Origin: Candidatus Nanopelagicaceae bacterium
Lineage (GTDB): Bacteria > Actinomycetota > Actinomycetes > Nanopelagicales > Nanopelagicaceae
Reading direction: 5' to 3'
DNA: 45,095 bases
Assembly (NCBI GenBank): GCA_947490625.1
Contig: CANLHC010000002.1
Span: 1-45,095, forward strand
In this document: positions 23,849 through 31,840 of the stretch, one piece after another
Numbering within the stretch: position 1 is the stretch's first letter
How the letters are laid out: each line of letters opens with the position of its first letter
The notes under the pieces: generated by a model
Databases searched by the model: none
What the model was told of the DNA's origin: nothing
The model's input: the letters and a program-made list of their open reading frames with translations, nothing else
Program-made: the position numbers and the translations under genes

Positions 23849-24825
23849 GTTCTTTCTTCGACCTGTCCCAGGATTTGCAGATAAAGCAACTGGAGCTCTT
23901 TGCCACTGAAATTCTTAAACACTATCCGATCGAGGTAGCGTCAGCAGTTTCTATAAATTACGAATACAACGCGACGCTGAAGATAGAAGCGACAAATGGG
24001 CAATTGTTTGCCCTTCGGATCAACATCAACTCACCACGGACACCAGAGAATCTGAAAGCTGAAATAGCGTGGGTTCGCTCACTAGCCGAAGACGCTCGCG
24101 TGGTGGTACCTGAGCCAATTGCGAATAATGATGGAAATTTTTATACATCGATCTTTCACGAGGCTTCGCAACGCACCTTGCACTGCGTTCTCTATTCGTG
24201 GCTATTCGGGGCAGAACTCGGTGATGAACCCACGGTAGAACAATTACACGCTTTAGGAGCCGCTATGGCCACTATGCATCTTGCTTCAAAGGACTTCTCT
24301 TGCCCTTCTGGATCAACGCTTCCTTCATTTATCGATCCATTGTGGGAGACCGAAGATTATCTTTTGAGCGAAAAAAGTGTCCTCGATTCACCAACACGCA
24401 AAGTAATTTCAGAAGCGATGGATGTGATCAGAAGCGAAACCGTGAGGTTATTCTCTGAAAATAAGCCACAAATCATTCATGCGGACTTACACGGCTGGAA
24501 TGTTATGTGGAACAACGGATCTCTGTCCGTCTTCGATTTTGACGATTGTGGCATCGGATTACCCTTACAAGATTTAGCAACCGCGATTTACTATCTAGAT
24601 ACACCAGAGCAGGACGCTGCGCTCAAAGAGGGGTATGCATCGATCGCGCCGCTACCCCAGTACAGCCAGCAGGAGATGGAGATGCTCTTGTTGCAACGTC
24701 GTATCGTTCTACTGAATTATCTCTACGAAACTTCAAATCTTGAACATCGATCGATGATTCCGGAATACCAGGAAGAAACTCTCAGGCGAATTGGAGTTTT
24801 TCAAAAATCGGTTGAGAACAAGTAG
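23845..24825 (+). CDS. Aminoglycoside-phosphotransferase-fold kinase (APH family)
   Basis: This 326-residue small-molecule kinase has the catalytic Brenner motif HADLHGWNVMW near residue 212 and the metal-binding VFDFDDCGIG. The C-terminal half matches SrkA/homoserine-kinase-II-like members (PLQDLATAIYYL). Substrates in this group include choline, homoserine, sugars and proteins, and nothing here chooses between them. Antibiotic resistance should not be assumed. The ATG overlaps the methyltransferase stop. Confidence 0.83.
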   Translation: MSSFFDLSQDLQIKQLELFATEILKHYPIEVASAVSINYEYNATLKIEATNGQLFALRININSPRTPENLKAEIAWVRSLAEDARVVVPEPIANNDGNFYTSIFHEASQRTLHCVLYSWLFGAELGDEPTVEQLHALGAAMATMHLASKDFSCPSGSTLPSFIDPLWETEDYLLSEKSVLDSPTRKVISEAMDVIRSETVRLFSENKPQIIHADLHGWNVMWNNGSLSVFDFDDCGIGLPLQDLATAIYYLDTPEQDAALKEGYASIAPLPQYSQQEMEMLLLQRRIVLLNYLYETSNLEHRSMIPEYQEETLRRIGVFQKSVENK

Positions 24826-24887
24826 CGGCTTGAGAGCACCTCAGCCGAGCTTTGCGCCAAGGTCTACCTATTTGCATAGGGTCTCGT

Positions 24888-24893
24888 TACAAT
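24888..24893 (+). promoter_or_regulatory. Leaderless -10 element of the sulfotransferase-like gene
   Basis: TACAAT ends six bases before GTG 24900 and decides that start over an in-frame TTG at 24852. Confidence 0.55.
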
Positions 24894-24899
24894 CTCACA

Positions 24900-25460
24900 G
24901 TGATATTTAAGAACATCTTTGTTCTGAGTCCTGGTCGATCCGGATCCAAATCCTTCGTAGAGGCGACCTCCCACCTGACCAACTACAGCTCGGCTCATGA
25001 ATCTCGGGCAGCGCGATTAGGCGATGAGAGATTTAATTTTCCGCAATTCCATATTGAAGCCGATAATCGATTGATTTGGTTTCACGGCGAGATGTCTAAG
25101 AGATTCAGCGGTGATGATGTTCTGTACATCCATCTTAAGAGAGATTTTGATGACACCGTGGATAGTTTTTTACATCGTTTACGAAATAGTAATTATCGAT
25201 CTTCTATCATGACTGCCTTCTCTCACGGAATCCTGATGAAGCCAAAAGACTGGAAAGAGGAAGAAGAGCCGAAACTTGCTCAATTTTACGTTGAAACAAT
25301 TCACTCAAATATCTCGGATTTCTTATCGAATAAAAAGCATTTGGTAGTCCACCTTCAAGATGGTGGTGAATCTTTCGACGCATTTTTAGATGCAATTGAC
25401 GCTGAGGGAGATTTGCAGATGGCGCGCGAAACATGGAAGCAGATACATAACGCCCGATAG
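24900..25460 (+). CDS. Sulfotransferase-like P-loop protein
   Basis: This 186-residue protein starts with a strand and a phosphate-binding loop, FVLSPGRSGSKSF, like the PAPS-binding 5' loop of sulfotransferases. A second block, IHLKRDFDDTVDSFLHR, resembles the 3'-phosphate site with Arg and Ser. It is shorter than typical enzymes (250-350 residues), so it may be a minimal or divergent member. It lies 74 bases after the kinase gene, with its own promoter signal. A role in sulfating a glycan with the neighbouring methyltransferase and kinase is only inference. Confidence 0.6.
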   Translation: MIFKNIFVLSPGRSGSKSFVEATSHLTNYSSAHESRAARLGDERFNFPQFHIEADNRLIWFHGEMSKRFSGDDVLYIHLKRDFDDTVDSFLHRLRNSNYRSSIMTAFSHGILMKPKDWKEEEEPKLAQFYVETIHSNISDFLSNKKHLVVHLQDGGESFDAFLDAIDAEGDLQMARETWKQIHNAR

Positions 25461-25499
25461 TAAGAAACTTTTCCACTGCCTAACTAAGGATGAAGTCCC

Positions 25500-26102
25500 C
25501 TAGAAGTCGTAAAAAGCCAGGGTGATTGCGATTGAGAACATAACTACAGCAATTACTGAATCAAGAATCTTCCAGAAAATTGACTTTGACATAAATCGTG
25601 AAGCGGCTCGTGCTCCAAAACCAATTGCAGTAAACCAGACCAGACTCGCGAAAGCACCCCCGATAGCGAAGAACCAGCGATCGCCCTCGAACTGATTAGC
25701 AATGCTTCCAAGAAGAATGACTGTATCTAGATATACGTGAGGATTGAGAAAAGTGAGTGAAAGACAAATACCGATTACCTTTACTTTGCTCATGGAAGAG
25801 CCTTCGCCAGCGTTCAAGCTTTGATTCTTGAAAGCTGAGCGAATACTTTTGATTCCAAACCACGTCAGGTAGATCACTCCAAACCAACGAATAAATTCAA
25901 GCAGTGAAGGTTGGCTCTGGATCAGGGTTCCGAGCCCGCCGGTACCCAAGAAGATAAGTGCAGCATCTGAGATTGCACAGATTCCGACAACTAGCAGAAC
26001 ATGGTGGCGCGTCAAGCCTTGACGAATAACAAATGCATTTTGTGCGCCAATTGCAATGATGAGCGAGAGTCCTGTGAGAAATCCCGGAAGCAATGCAAGC
26101 AT
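25500..26102 (-). CDS. LysE/ArgO-type amino acid exporter
   Basis: This 200-residue membrane protein has about six spans and the LysE signature GLSLIIAIGAQNAFVIRQGL at the N terminus, with FLNPHVYLDTVILLG in the middle. ArgO and LysE export arginine or lysine. The start ATG 26100-26102 has a leaderless -10 (TACAGT) six bases upstream; a TTG five codons earlier is rejected. No LysR-type regulator is adjacent. It lies just downstream of tRNA-Val on the same strand. Confidence 0.92.
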   Translation of the reverse strand: MLALLPGFLTGLSLIIAIGAQNAFVIRQGLTRHHVLLVVGICAISDAALIFLGTGGLGTLIQSQPSLLEFIRWFGVIYLTWFGIKSIRSAFKNQSLNAGEGSSMSKVKVIGICLSLTFLNPHVYLDTVILLGSIANQFEGDRWFFAIGGAFASLVWFTAIGFGARAASRFMSKSIFWKILDSVIAVVMFSIAITLAFYDF

Positions 26103-26108
26103 GCAGGA

Positions 26109-26114
26109 ACTGTA
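26109..26114 (-). promoter_or_regulatory. Leaderless -10 element of the LysE gene
   Basis: TACAGT on the minus strand ends six bases before ATG 26100-26102. Confidence 0.5.
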
Positions 26115-26133
26115 CAAGAGAGAGATCTATACG

Positions 26134-26205
26134 TGGACGATACTGGGATCGAACCAGTGACCCCCACAATGTCAATGTGGTGCTCTACCGCTGAGCCAAT
26201 CGTCC
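26134..26205 (-). tRNA. tRNA-Val (GAC)
   Basis: The 72-base minus-strand sequence folds as a cloverleaf. The acceptor GGACGAT pairs with ATCGTCC, and the anticodon stem CCACA/TGTGG holds the loop TTGACAT with anticodon GAC. The T loop is GGTTCGATC. The discriminator is A and CCA is not encoded. Confidence 0.95.
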
Positions 26206-26220
26206 TTACGGTGTACTGCC

Positions 26221-26250
26221 ATAATAATGCTGAGAAAGTATATCTGTCGA
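26221..26250 (-). promoter_or_regulatory. Promoter of tRNA-Val
   Basis: On the minus strand TCGACA (26245-26250) and TATTAT (26221-26226) are 18 bases apart, and the tRNA begins 15 bases after the -10. Confidence 0.5.
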
Positions 26251-26267
26251 AAGATCGGGTGTGAAAT

Positions 26268-26621
26268 CTACGCGAGAGTGCGACCGAAGTCGTCCTCAAT
26301 GCGCTCAATGTCGTCTTCGCCGAAGTAGCTTCCTGTCTGTACTTCAGTGAAGATCAATTCGCTCTGACCTGTGTTCTCAATACGGTGGGCTACTCCGATT
26401 GCAATATCTACAGAGGCGCCGCTAGCCACTTCAAAGACGTTGCCATCGAGAGTAATCCGCGCGTGGCCACTGACAATAAACCAATGTTCGGCACGTTGCT
26501 TATGGCGTTGATATGACAATCGCTTACCGGGGAGAACGTAAATATTTTTTACTTGATGAGCAGGCGATGAAGAAAGAACTTCGTAACGACCCCAAGGACG
26601 CACTGACTGATCTTCAGTCAT
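26268..26621 (-). CDS. Cupin-domain protein, mannose-6-phosphate isomerase type II-like
   Basis: This 117-residue single-domain cupin resembles the C-terminal domain of bifunctional mannose-6-phosphate isomerase/guanylyltransferases. It has RPWGRYEVL, the metal-site block YQRHKQRAEHWFIVSGHARI, and VAHRIENTG with a third histidine. Activity as an isomerase alone is uncertain. ATG 26619-26621 with GGGAAG upstream is chosen; a longer in-frame reading would run through tRNA-Cys. The gene lies 33 bases after tRNA-Cys on the same strand. Confidence 0.8.
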   Translation of the reverse strand: MTEDQSVRPWGRYEVLSSSPAHQVKNIYVLPGKRLSYQRHKQRAEHWFIVSGHARITLDGNVFEVASGASVDIAIGVAHRIENTGQSELIFTEVQTGSYFGEDDIERIEDDFGRTLA

Positions 26622-26654
26622 AGCTTGCTTCCCTTCGGTAGTTACATTTCGTGG

Positions 26655-26725
26655 AGGTGGAAACGGGATTTGAACCCGTGTAGAGGGATTTGCAGTCCCT
26701 TGCCTCGCCTCTCGGCCATTCCACC
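26655..26725 (-). tRNA. tRNA-Cys (GCA)
   Basis: The 71-base minus-strand cloverleaf has acceptor GGTGGAA/TTCCACC and anticodon stem AGGGA/TCCCT with loop CTGCAAA, giving anticodon GCA. The T loop is GGTTCAAATCC. The U discriminator is the identity base of tRNA-Cys. CCA is not encoded. Confidence 0.95.
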
Positions 26726-26749
26726 ACGAAAATGTTGTATCTATAGATA

Positions 26750-26781
26750 GAAGAAGCGCCGTGCATATCGATGAACGGCGC
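26750..26781 (-). terminator. Probable terminator after tRNA-Gly
   Basis: GCGCCGT (26775-26781 on the minus strand) pairs perfectly with ACGGCGC (26756-26762), with inner pairing CAT/ATG, and is followed by TTCTTCTATC. It lies between tRNA-Gly and tRNA-Cys. Confidence 0.6.
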
Positions 26782-26789
26782 ACTATCCG

Positions 26790-26862
26790 AGCGGACGACG
26801 GGGTTCGAACCCGCGACCTGAACCTTGGCAAGGTTCCGCGCTACCAGCTGCGCTACGTCCGC
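26790..26862 (-). tRNA. tRNA-Gly (GCC)
   Basis: The 73-base minus-strand cloverleaf has acceptor GCGGACG/CGTCCGC and anticodon stem GAACC/GGTTC with loop TTGCCAA, giving anticodon GCC. The T loop is GGGTTCGAACCC. The discriminator is U and CCA is not encoded. Confidence 0.95.
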
Positions 26863-26879
26863 ATGTTACTGCGGGGGTA

Positions 26880-26909
26880 AATCTAGCGCAGGCAGGGCCG
26901 TTGCGCCAA
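26880..26909 (-). promoter_or_regulatory. Promoter of tRNA-Gly
   Basis: On the minus strand TTGGCG (26904-26909) and TAGATT (26880-26885) are separated by 18 bases, and the tRNA starts 17 bases downstream of the -10. Confidence 0.55.
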
Positions 26910-26927
26910 AGTGATGGCTTTCCTGCG

Positions 26928-26933
26928 TAGCCT
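26928..26933 (+). promoter_or_regulatory. Leaderless -10 element of pabB
   Basis: TAGCCT ends six bases before ATG 26940. Confidence 0.5.
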
Positions 26934-26939
26934 TACCCC

Positions 26940-27938
26940 ATGTTCGGCCGTGGCTATCAATTCTGGATGGGTAATCGCCTTGCCACAAAGATGAAGAGAT
27001 TCACCAACGATCCCAGCGAACTCGATGACGGCAATTTCTGGGCGGTACTGATTACCTTTGAGGGCGAATACCACTTTGCGCAATTTAAGAATGTAGAGGA
27101 AACACCCTTTCCATCATCGGAGTGGAATGTATTGGAAAGGCCATGGCGCAGTTCTCTGGAAGAGCTCGACTACATGGCATACGTTCACGAAATTCGCCAA
27201 GAGATAGGTCGAGGTGGCGTTTACCAGGTGAACGCCTGTCGTGAACTTTCCCATCTGATCGAAGATAAGAAGAATAAATTAGCGGGCTTGTTCGCACGAT
27301 TGCAGTATGCCAATCCTGCTCCCTTTGCTAGTTATCTCAAGATTCCTGGATATGAAATCGCAAGCGCTTCGCCAGAGCGATTCCTCTCTCGTAACGGGCG
27401 AGAGATTATTGCATCACCGATTAAGGGAACTATTCGTTGGGATCAAGACGATTTTGGCGAAAAAGATAAGGCCGAGAATCTTATGATTGTTGACTTGATG
27501 CGCAATGATTTGAGTCAAATAGCAGTAGATGGAAGCGTTAAAGTCAGCGAACTCTTTCGACGAGAGAAGCATCCTGGACTTACACACCTTGTCTCTGATG
27601 TAAAAGCAGAGATCAAAGATGGAACCTCGTGGAAGGAAATTTTGGCATCCACGGTTCCACCTGGTTCTGTGAGTGGGGCCCCCAAGAGTGCCGCGCTCTC
27701 GATGATTACAAAACATGAACCAACACCGCGTGGCCCATATTGCGGTGCTTTAGGGTGGATTCAAGGAGATCAAGCAGAGTTAGCAGTTGCAATTAGAACC
27801 TTCTGGACCACAGGTGATCAATGGTTACGTTATGGAACAGGCGCCGGAATTACCTGGGGGAGCGAACCTGCTCTTGAGTGGGAAGAGACCCAACTGAAGG
27901 CGCGGACTTTGATTGCAATTGCAGGCGGATCTCTGTGA
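26940..27938 (+). CDS. pabB: Aminodeoxychorismate synthase component I
   Basis: PabB converts chorismate and ammonia to 4-amino-4-deoxychorismate for folate synthesis. The 332-residue protein is essentially the chorismate-binding domain: GGVYQVNACREL, ASASPERFLS, the catalytic ASPIKGTIR with lysine, ENLMIVDLMRNDL, and STVPPGSVSGAPK. The PIKGT motif favours PabB over anthranilate synthase TrpE, which has PIAGT. It is shorter than the usual 450 residues, lacking most of the N-terminal region. The glutaminase partner PabA is not in the window. The stop overlaps pabC as GTGA. Confidence 0.9.
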   Translation: MFGRGYQFWMGNRLATKMKRFTNDPSELDDGNFWAVLITFEGEYHFAQFKNVEETPFPSSEWNVLERPWRSSLEELDYMAYVHEIRQEIGRGGVYQVNACRELSHLIEDKKNKLAGLFARLQYANPAPFASYLKIPGYEIASASPERFLSRNGREIIASPIKGTIRWDQDDFGEKDKAENLMIVDLMRNDLSQIAVDGSVKVSELFRREKHPGLTHLVSDVKAEIKDGTSWKEILASTVPPGSVSGAPKSAALSMITKHEPTPRGPYCGALGWIQGDQAELAVAIRTFWTTGDQWLRYGTGAGITWGSEPALEWEETQLKARTLIAIAGGSL

Positions 27939-28690
27939 AGATTTGGGTCGATGACGCGCTTGTTGAATCATCACGTGAGTTTATTTCCGCAGATGGTTGG
28001 CCCGTAGGGTCGGGAGTATTTGAAACTATTCGTACCGAAAGTTTCCGCCCACAATTACTCTCTCGCCATATGCGACGGGTTCTCTTGAGCGCTCGTGAAC
28101 TTTCAGTTTCGCTTCCAGATGAAGATCATATTCTTGATGCCATCGACCAGCTGCTCTCTGCTGAACCTCATCCAATAGGTCGGTTGCGTTTATCGTTTTC
28201 AACAAGCCACTTCATTGCAACCCATGAGCTATACAAAGATGATCAGAACTCTATAAAGGTGCGTACTCACCACATCGACAGCCAGGCATCCTCTCGAAAG
28301 CACAAAACCTTTCCATACTCTGACAATCTCCAACTTCTCTCACAAGCCAAGAGTGAGGGTTTCGACGAGGTGATTGTGATCGATTCCTTAGGTCGAGTGA
28401 CTGAAGGTGCGGTAAGCAATTTTGCCTTCAGGATCAAGGGGGAGTGGATAACGCCTCCGATTACATCGGGAATTCTGCCTGGGGTCATTAGGGCGCTAGC
28501 GATCGAAAGGTGCGATGTCGTCGTGCGAGATATTTATGAGCGAGATCTCGGTGATTGCGAAGGCGCTTTTGCGATGAGTTCATTGAAAATCGCAGGGCCG
28601 GTTCATTCTCTCAATAAGAAAGCGCTATCAATCAATAACGATACCGAGCAGATCTGCTCCAAATTACGCGAGCTAGCTAGAACTCTTTAG
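27935..28690 (+). CDS. pabC: Aminodeoxychorismate lyase (class IV aminotransferase)
   Basis: PabC cleaves aminodeoxychorismate to 4-aminobenzoate and pyruvate using PLP. The 251-residue protein has the class IV fold: GVFETIRTES, the candidate PLP-lysine region RKHKTFPYSD, and DSLGRVTEGAVSNFAF that binds the cofactor phosphate. GTG 27935 overlaps the pabB stop as GTGA; an earlier in-frame ATG inside pabB is rejected. Branched-chain or D-amino-acid transaminase activity is possible for the family, but the pabB neighbour settles the likely role. Confidence 0.87.
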   Translation: MKIWVDDALVESSREFISADGWPVGSGVFETIRTESFRPQLLSRHMRRVLLSARELSVSLPDEDHILDAIDQLLSAEPHPIGRLRLSFSTSHFIATHELYKDDQNSIKVRTHHIDSQASSRKHKTFPYSDNLQLLSQAKSEGFDEVIVIDSLGRVTEGAVSNFAFRIKGEWITPPITSGILPGVIRALAIERCDVVVRDIYERDLGDCEGAFAMSSLKIAGPVHSLNKKALSINNDTEQICSKLRELARTL

Positions 28691-28691
28691 G

Positions 28692-28697
28692 TACTCT
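28692..28697 (+). promoter_or_regulatory. Leaderless -10 element of thrS
   Basis: TACTCT ends six bases before ATG 28704, within 13 bases of the pabC stop. No T-box leader is possible in this space. Confidence 0.5.
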
Positions 28698-28703
28698 TAC
28701 CCC

Positions 28704-30692
28704 ATGGCATCTATCAATATCACGGTCGACGGCGTTGCCCGTAGCGTTGAATCAGATCAGCGCCCGACCCATATCTTCGCTGAAGATAAGTCAATTGTGG
28801 TTGCCCGAGTCAATGGCGAACTACGTGATCTTTGGAGCGAACTCAAGGATGGTGATGTAGTAGACGGTGTAGCCATCTACTCTCCCGATGGTCTTTCAGT
28901 TCTGCGACATTCAACTGCTCACGTTTTGGCACAAGCTGTGCAGCAAACTTTTGCGCAGACTCGATTGGGTATCGGACCTCCGATACGCGATGGGTTCTAT
29001 TACGACTTTGAGCCAGAGCGCCCTTTTACTCCAGAAGATCTCGAGAAGATCGAAACAACAATGCGCAAGATTGTTAAAGATGGCCAACGTTTTAAACGCC
29101 GGGTTACAACAGAGGCTGATGCCCTCAAAGAACTTGCACACGAGCCATATAAGTGCGAACTCATTGGAATTAAATCTGGTGGAAATGAAGAGACAAGTGT
29201 CGAGGTGGGTGGTTCCGAGCTCACCATTTATGACAACTTAGGGCGAGATGGCGAACCAGTCTGGTCGGATCTATGTCGCGGGCCCCATCTTCCCTCAACA
29301 AAACTTATCCCTGCATTTAAGTTGATGCGAAGTGCCGGTGCATATTGGCGTGGATCTGAAAAGAATCCAATGTTGCAACGTATCTATGGCACTGCATGGC
29401 CATCCCAAGATGAACTCAACGCTTACCTAGAAATGTTGGCCGAGGCGGAAAAGCGAGATCATAGAAAATTAGGACAAGAGTTAGATCTCTTTTCATTTCC
29501 GGAAGAGATCGGTTCTGGCCTTGCCGTCTTTCATCCCAAGGGTGGAATCGTGCGACGGGCTATGGAAGATTATTCGCGTAAACGCCATGAAGATGAGGGT
29601 TACGAGTTTGTTTACTCGCCTCACATAACCAAAGCTGCGCTCTTCGAAACTTCCGGCCACCTCGAGTGGTATGCCGAAGGAATGTACCCTCCAATGATTC
29701 TGGACGAAGAGCATCATGCCGATGGAACGATTAAGCGCGCTGGCCAGCAGTACTACATGAAGCCGATGAATTGTCCTTTCCACAACCTGATCTATCGCTC
29801 ACGCGGGCGTTCTTACCGGGAGCTTCCTTTACGACTCTTCGAATTCGGAACGGTATATCGCTACGAAAAATCTGGCGTACTCCACGGAATCACCAGAGCG
29901 CGTGGCTTTACCCAAGATGATGCGCACATTTACTGCACGAAGGATCAGATGGCGGGAGAGCTTGATTCCCTCTTAACCTTCGTACTCAATCTGCTCCGTG
30001 ATTATGGGCTGGAAGATTTCTATCTTGAACTTTCAACGCGTAATCCAGAAAAATCTGTGGGATCAGATGAAGATTGGCAAGCTGCAACTGAAGCGTTACG
30101 CAAAGCGGCTCTCGCTCAGAATTTAGAGCTGATTAATGACGAAGGTGGGGCAGCGTTTTACGGTCCAAAGATTTCTGTCCAAGCAAAGGATGCGATAGGT
30201 CGCACATGGCAGATGTCTACGATTCAAGTAGATTTCCAATTGCCGCAACGTTTTGAACTCGAATATGCCGCATCCGACGGAACGCGTGCACGCCCTGTCA
30301 TGATTCACCGCGCACTCTTTGGCTCAATCGAAAGATTCTTTGGGGTTCTTACAGAGCATTACTCTGGAGCGTTTCCTCCTTGGCTTGCGCCAGTTCAAGT
30401 AATGGCAATTCCGGTCGCTGATGCATTCACTGATTATCTCGGCGATGTGGTCAAGGCTCTGAAAGCCGCTGGAATTCGCGCTGAATTAGATGCCTCTGAT
30501 GATCGCATGCAGAAAAAAGTGCGTAATGCGCAGATGCAGAAGATTCCTTACATGCTCATTGCTGGCGAGGAAGATCAGAAAGCCGGAGCTGTCTCCTTCA
30601 GATACCGAAATGGCGAACAGAAGAATGGTGTGCCACTAGCTGAAGCAATCGCTGAAATCTCTGCTGCAGTTCAATCGCGCGCTCAGGTTTAA
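28704..30692 (+). CDS. thrS: Threonyl-tRNA synthetase
   Basis: This 662-residue enzyme charges tRNA-Thr. Domain order is an N-terminal TGS domain (residues 1-60), an editing domain with HSTAHVLAQA and SDLCRGPHLP, and the class II catalytic core with the zinc cysteine in MKPMNCPFHN. Motif 2 RYEKSGVLHGITRARGFTQD and motif 3 RALFGSIERFFG follow, then the anticodon-binding domain. It leads the conserved actinobacterial thrS-HIT-pgsA-acyltransferase-pimA order, interrupted here by one gene on the minus strand. Confidence 0.98.
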   Translation: MASINITVDGVARSVESDQRPTHIFAEDKSIVVARVNGELRDLWSELKDGDVVDGVAIYSPDGLSVLRHSTAHVLAQAVQQTFAQTRLGIGPPIRDGFYYDFEPERPFTPEDLEKIETTMRKIVKDGQRFKRRVTTEADALKELAHEPYKCELIGIKSGGNEETSVEVGGSELTIYDNLGRDGEPVWSDLCRGPHLPSTKLIPAFKLMRSAGAYWRGSEKNPMLQRIYGTAWPSQDELNAYLEMLAEAEKRDHRKLGQELDLFSFPEEIGSGLAVFHPKGGIVRRAMEDYSRKRHEDEGYEFVYSPHITKAALFETSGHLEWYAEGMYPPMILDEEHHADGTIKRAGQQYYMKPMNCPFHNLIYRSRGRSYRELPLRLFEFGTVYRYEKSGVLHGITRARGFTQDDAHIYCTKDQMAGELDSLLTFVLNLLRDYGLEDFYLELSTRNPEKSVGSDEDWQAATEALRKAALAQNLELINDEGGAAFYGPKISVQAKDAIGRTWQMSTIQVDFQLPQRFELEYAASDGTRARPVMIHRALFGSIERFFGVLTEHYSGAFPPWLAPVQVMAIPVADAFTDYLGDVVKALKAAGIRAELDASDDRMQKKVRNAQMQKIPYMLIAGEEDQKAGAVSFRYRNGEQKNGVPLAEAIAEISAAVQSRAQV

Positions 30693-30694
30693 TT

Positions 30695-31219
30695 GTGGAT
30701 TACATCGACTCGACGGGAATGCCAGATGCCTGGTCACGCCTGTGGGCACCGCACCGTCTCGATTATCTGCGTGGAGAAAATCGTCCGTTAGATAGTAATA
30801 ATCAGAGCTGTCCCTTCTGTGATATTCCGGCGATGAGCGATGAAGAGGGTTTGATTGTTCATCGCGGAGTTCATGCTTATGTAGTCATGAACTTATATCC
30901 GTACAACCCAGGACATTTACTGATCTGCGCCTATCGCCACGTTGCAGATCTCACTGATTTAAGAGATGACGAACGGCAAGAGATCTTTGCTCTCACTGCC
31001 CACGCCATGAAAACCATTCGCACGGTTTCCAAGCCAGAAGGTTTTAATCTCGGGATGAATCAAGGCGCAATCTCTGGCGCCGGTGTTGCTGCCCATATTC
31101 ATCAACATGTTGTACCGCGTTGGTCAGGGGACGCAAATTTCATGCCCATCATTGGGAAAACAAAGGTGCTTCCGCAACTACTTGGAATTACGAGAAGTGA
31201 GATAGCCGCGGCTTGGTAG
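30695..31219 (+). CDS. HIT-family protein, probable diadenosine tetraphosphate phosphorylase-like hydrolase
   Basis: This 174-residue protein has the histidine triad HIHQHVVPRW near residue 140 and a zinc-ribbon-like N-terminal CPFCDIP near residue 40. The helix MNLYPYNPGHLLICAYRHV is typical of the actinobacterial HIT protein encoded next to thrS and pgsA. It probably cleaves dinucleoside polyphosphates or nucleotide-phosphate esters. It starts at GTG two bases after the thrS stop. Confidence 0.88.
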   Translation: MDYIDSTGMPDAWSRLWAPHRLDYLRGENRPLDSNNQSCPFCDIPAMSDEEGLIVHRGVHAYVVMNLYPYNPGHLLICAYRHVADLTDLRDDERQEIFALTAHAMKTIRTVSKPEGFNLGMNQGAISGAGVAAHIHQHVVPRWSGDANFMPIIGKTKVLPQLLGITRSEIAAAW

Positions 31220-31221
31220 TT

Positions 31222-31827
31222 TTACTCGTCAGCTAGCTGATCGAGATACGAGGTAAGAACATCTAATCCAATTCCACTATCAAGGTTTATTGGAATTGCC
31301 GGGAAGAGCATTCCTGCTGAGAATGCACCCTCACCGGCTTGCGAAAGAGCTTCTATGTATTCTGCCTGAAAATCAGAAACTAATTCGCGATGCTCGCTTT
31401 CGCTTTCGGATATCACAGCGATGCCTGCAACGTAATTTCGAACTGTAAGGTCGGCGAGAGAGATCAACGCAGCCGGAGTCCCATCATCGGCATGAAGAAC
31501 AAGATAGGGAGTCACGAGCTGATCGAGCACTCGATTTCCCAAGAGGACTGCATCATCAAAATCTAAATCGGTACCGGGTAAAGCGAGTGCAACAAATATG
31601 CGCGGCGTAAGATAATCGTTAAGCCTCTCCCAATGGGCAATCGTCTCGCCATCGATTCCCGCCGACGGATTGACGGCGAATATCGCACAATCAATATCTG
31701 CCGGATCGCCATCATTATCTTGAACGTCGACTCCTCGAGCCTCGAGTTCGCGCCTGAGCGCTGCGGGAGTGGCGCTGATATGACCATAGAGGGCAATTCT
31801 CACAGCCTTGGATGTGGAAGTTGTCAT
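31222..31827 (-). CDS. Degenerate EF-G-like GTPase-domain protein without P-loop
   Basis: This 201-residue protein aligns by eye with the first half of the EF-G GTPase domain. VRIALYGHISAT (9-20) sits where EF-G has ALVGHxGAGKT, DIDCAIFAVNPSAGIDGET (44-62) where it has the D-A-A-V-V-G-E-T segment, and RIFVALALPGTDLDFDD (76-92) where it has the NKxD strand. EYIEALSQAGEGAF near residue 155 resembles the EF-G LIEAVAEGDD insert. The P-loop GKT and NKxD are both lost, so GTP binding is unlikely. Function unknown. Its promoter overlaps that of pgsA. Confidence 0.55.
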   Translation of the reverse strand: MTTSTSKAVRIALYGHISATPAALRRELEARGVDVQDNDGDPADIDCAIFAVNPSAGIDGETIAHWERLNDYLTPRIFVALALPGTDLDFDDAVLLGNRVLDQLVTPYLVLHADDGTPAALISLADLTVRNYVAGIAVISESESEHRELVSDFQAEYIEALSQAGEGAFSAGMLFPAIPINLDSGIGLDVLTSYLDQLADE

Positions 31828-31834
31828 GGGTTAA

Positions 31835-31840
31835 AGCCTA
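31835..31840 (-). promoter_or_regulatory. Leaderless -10 element of the EF-G-like gene
   Basis: TAGGCT on the minus strand ends seven bases before ATG 31825-31827. It shares two bases with the pgsA -10. Confidence 0.5.

Noticed and set aside
23845..24825. Antibiotic-resistance phosphotransferase
   Set aside because: The APH fold is shared by many metabolic kinases; the sequence and neighbours give no sign of drug specificity.
24852..24899. TTG start for the sulfotransferase-like gene
   Set aside because: TACAAT six bases before GTG 24900 looks like a promoter; the extension would include the promoter itself.
26012..26308. Open frames across tRNA-Val on both strands
   Set aside because: They cover the tRNA, its promoter and the ends of flanking genes, and resemble no protein family.
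26622..26831. Upstream in-frame extension of the cupin protein by 70 residues
   Set aside because: It runs through tRNA-Cys and into tRNA-Gly; the ATG at 26619-26621 with GGGAAG upstream is the natural start.
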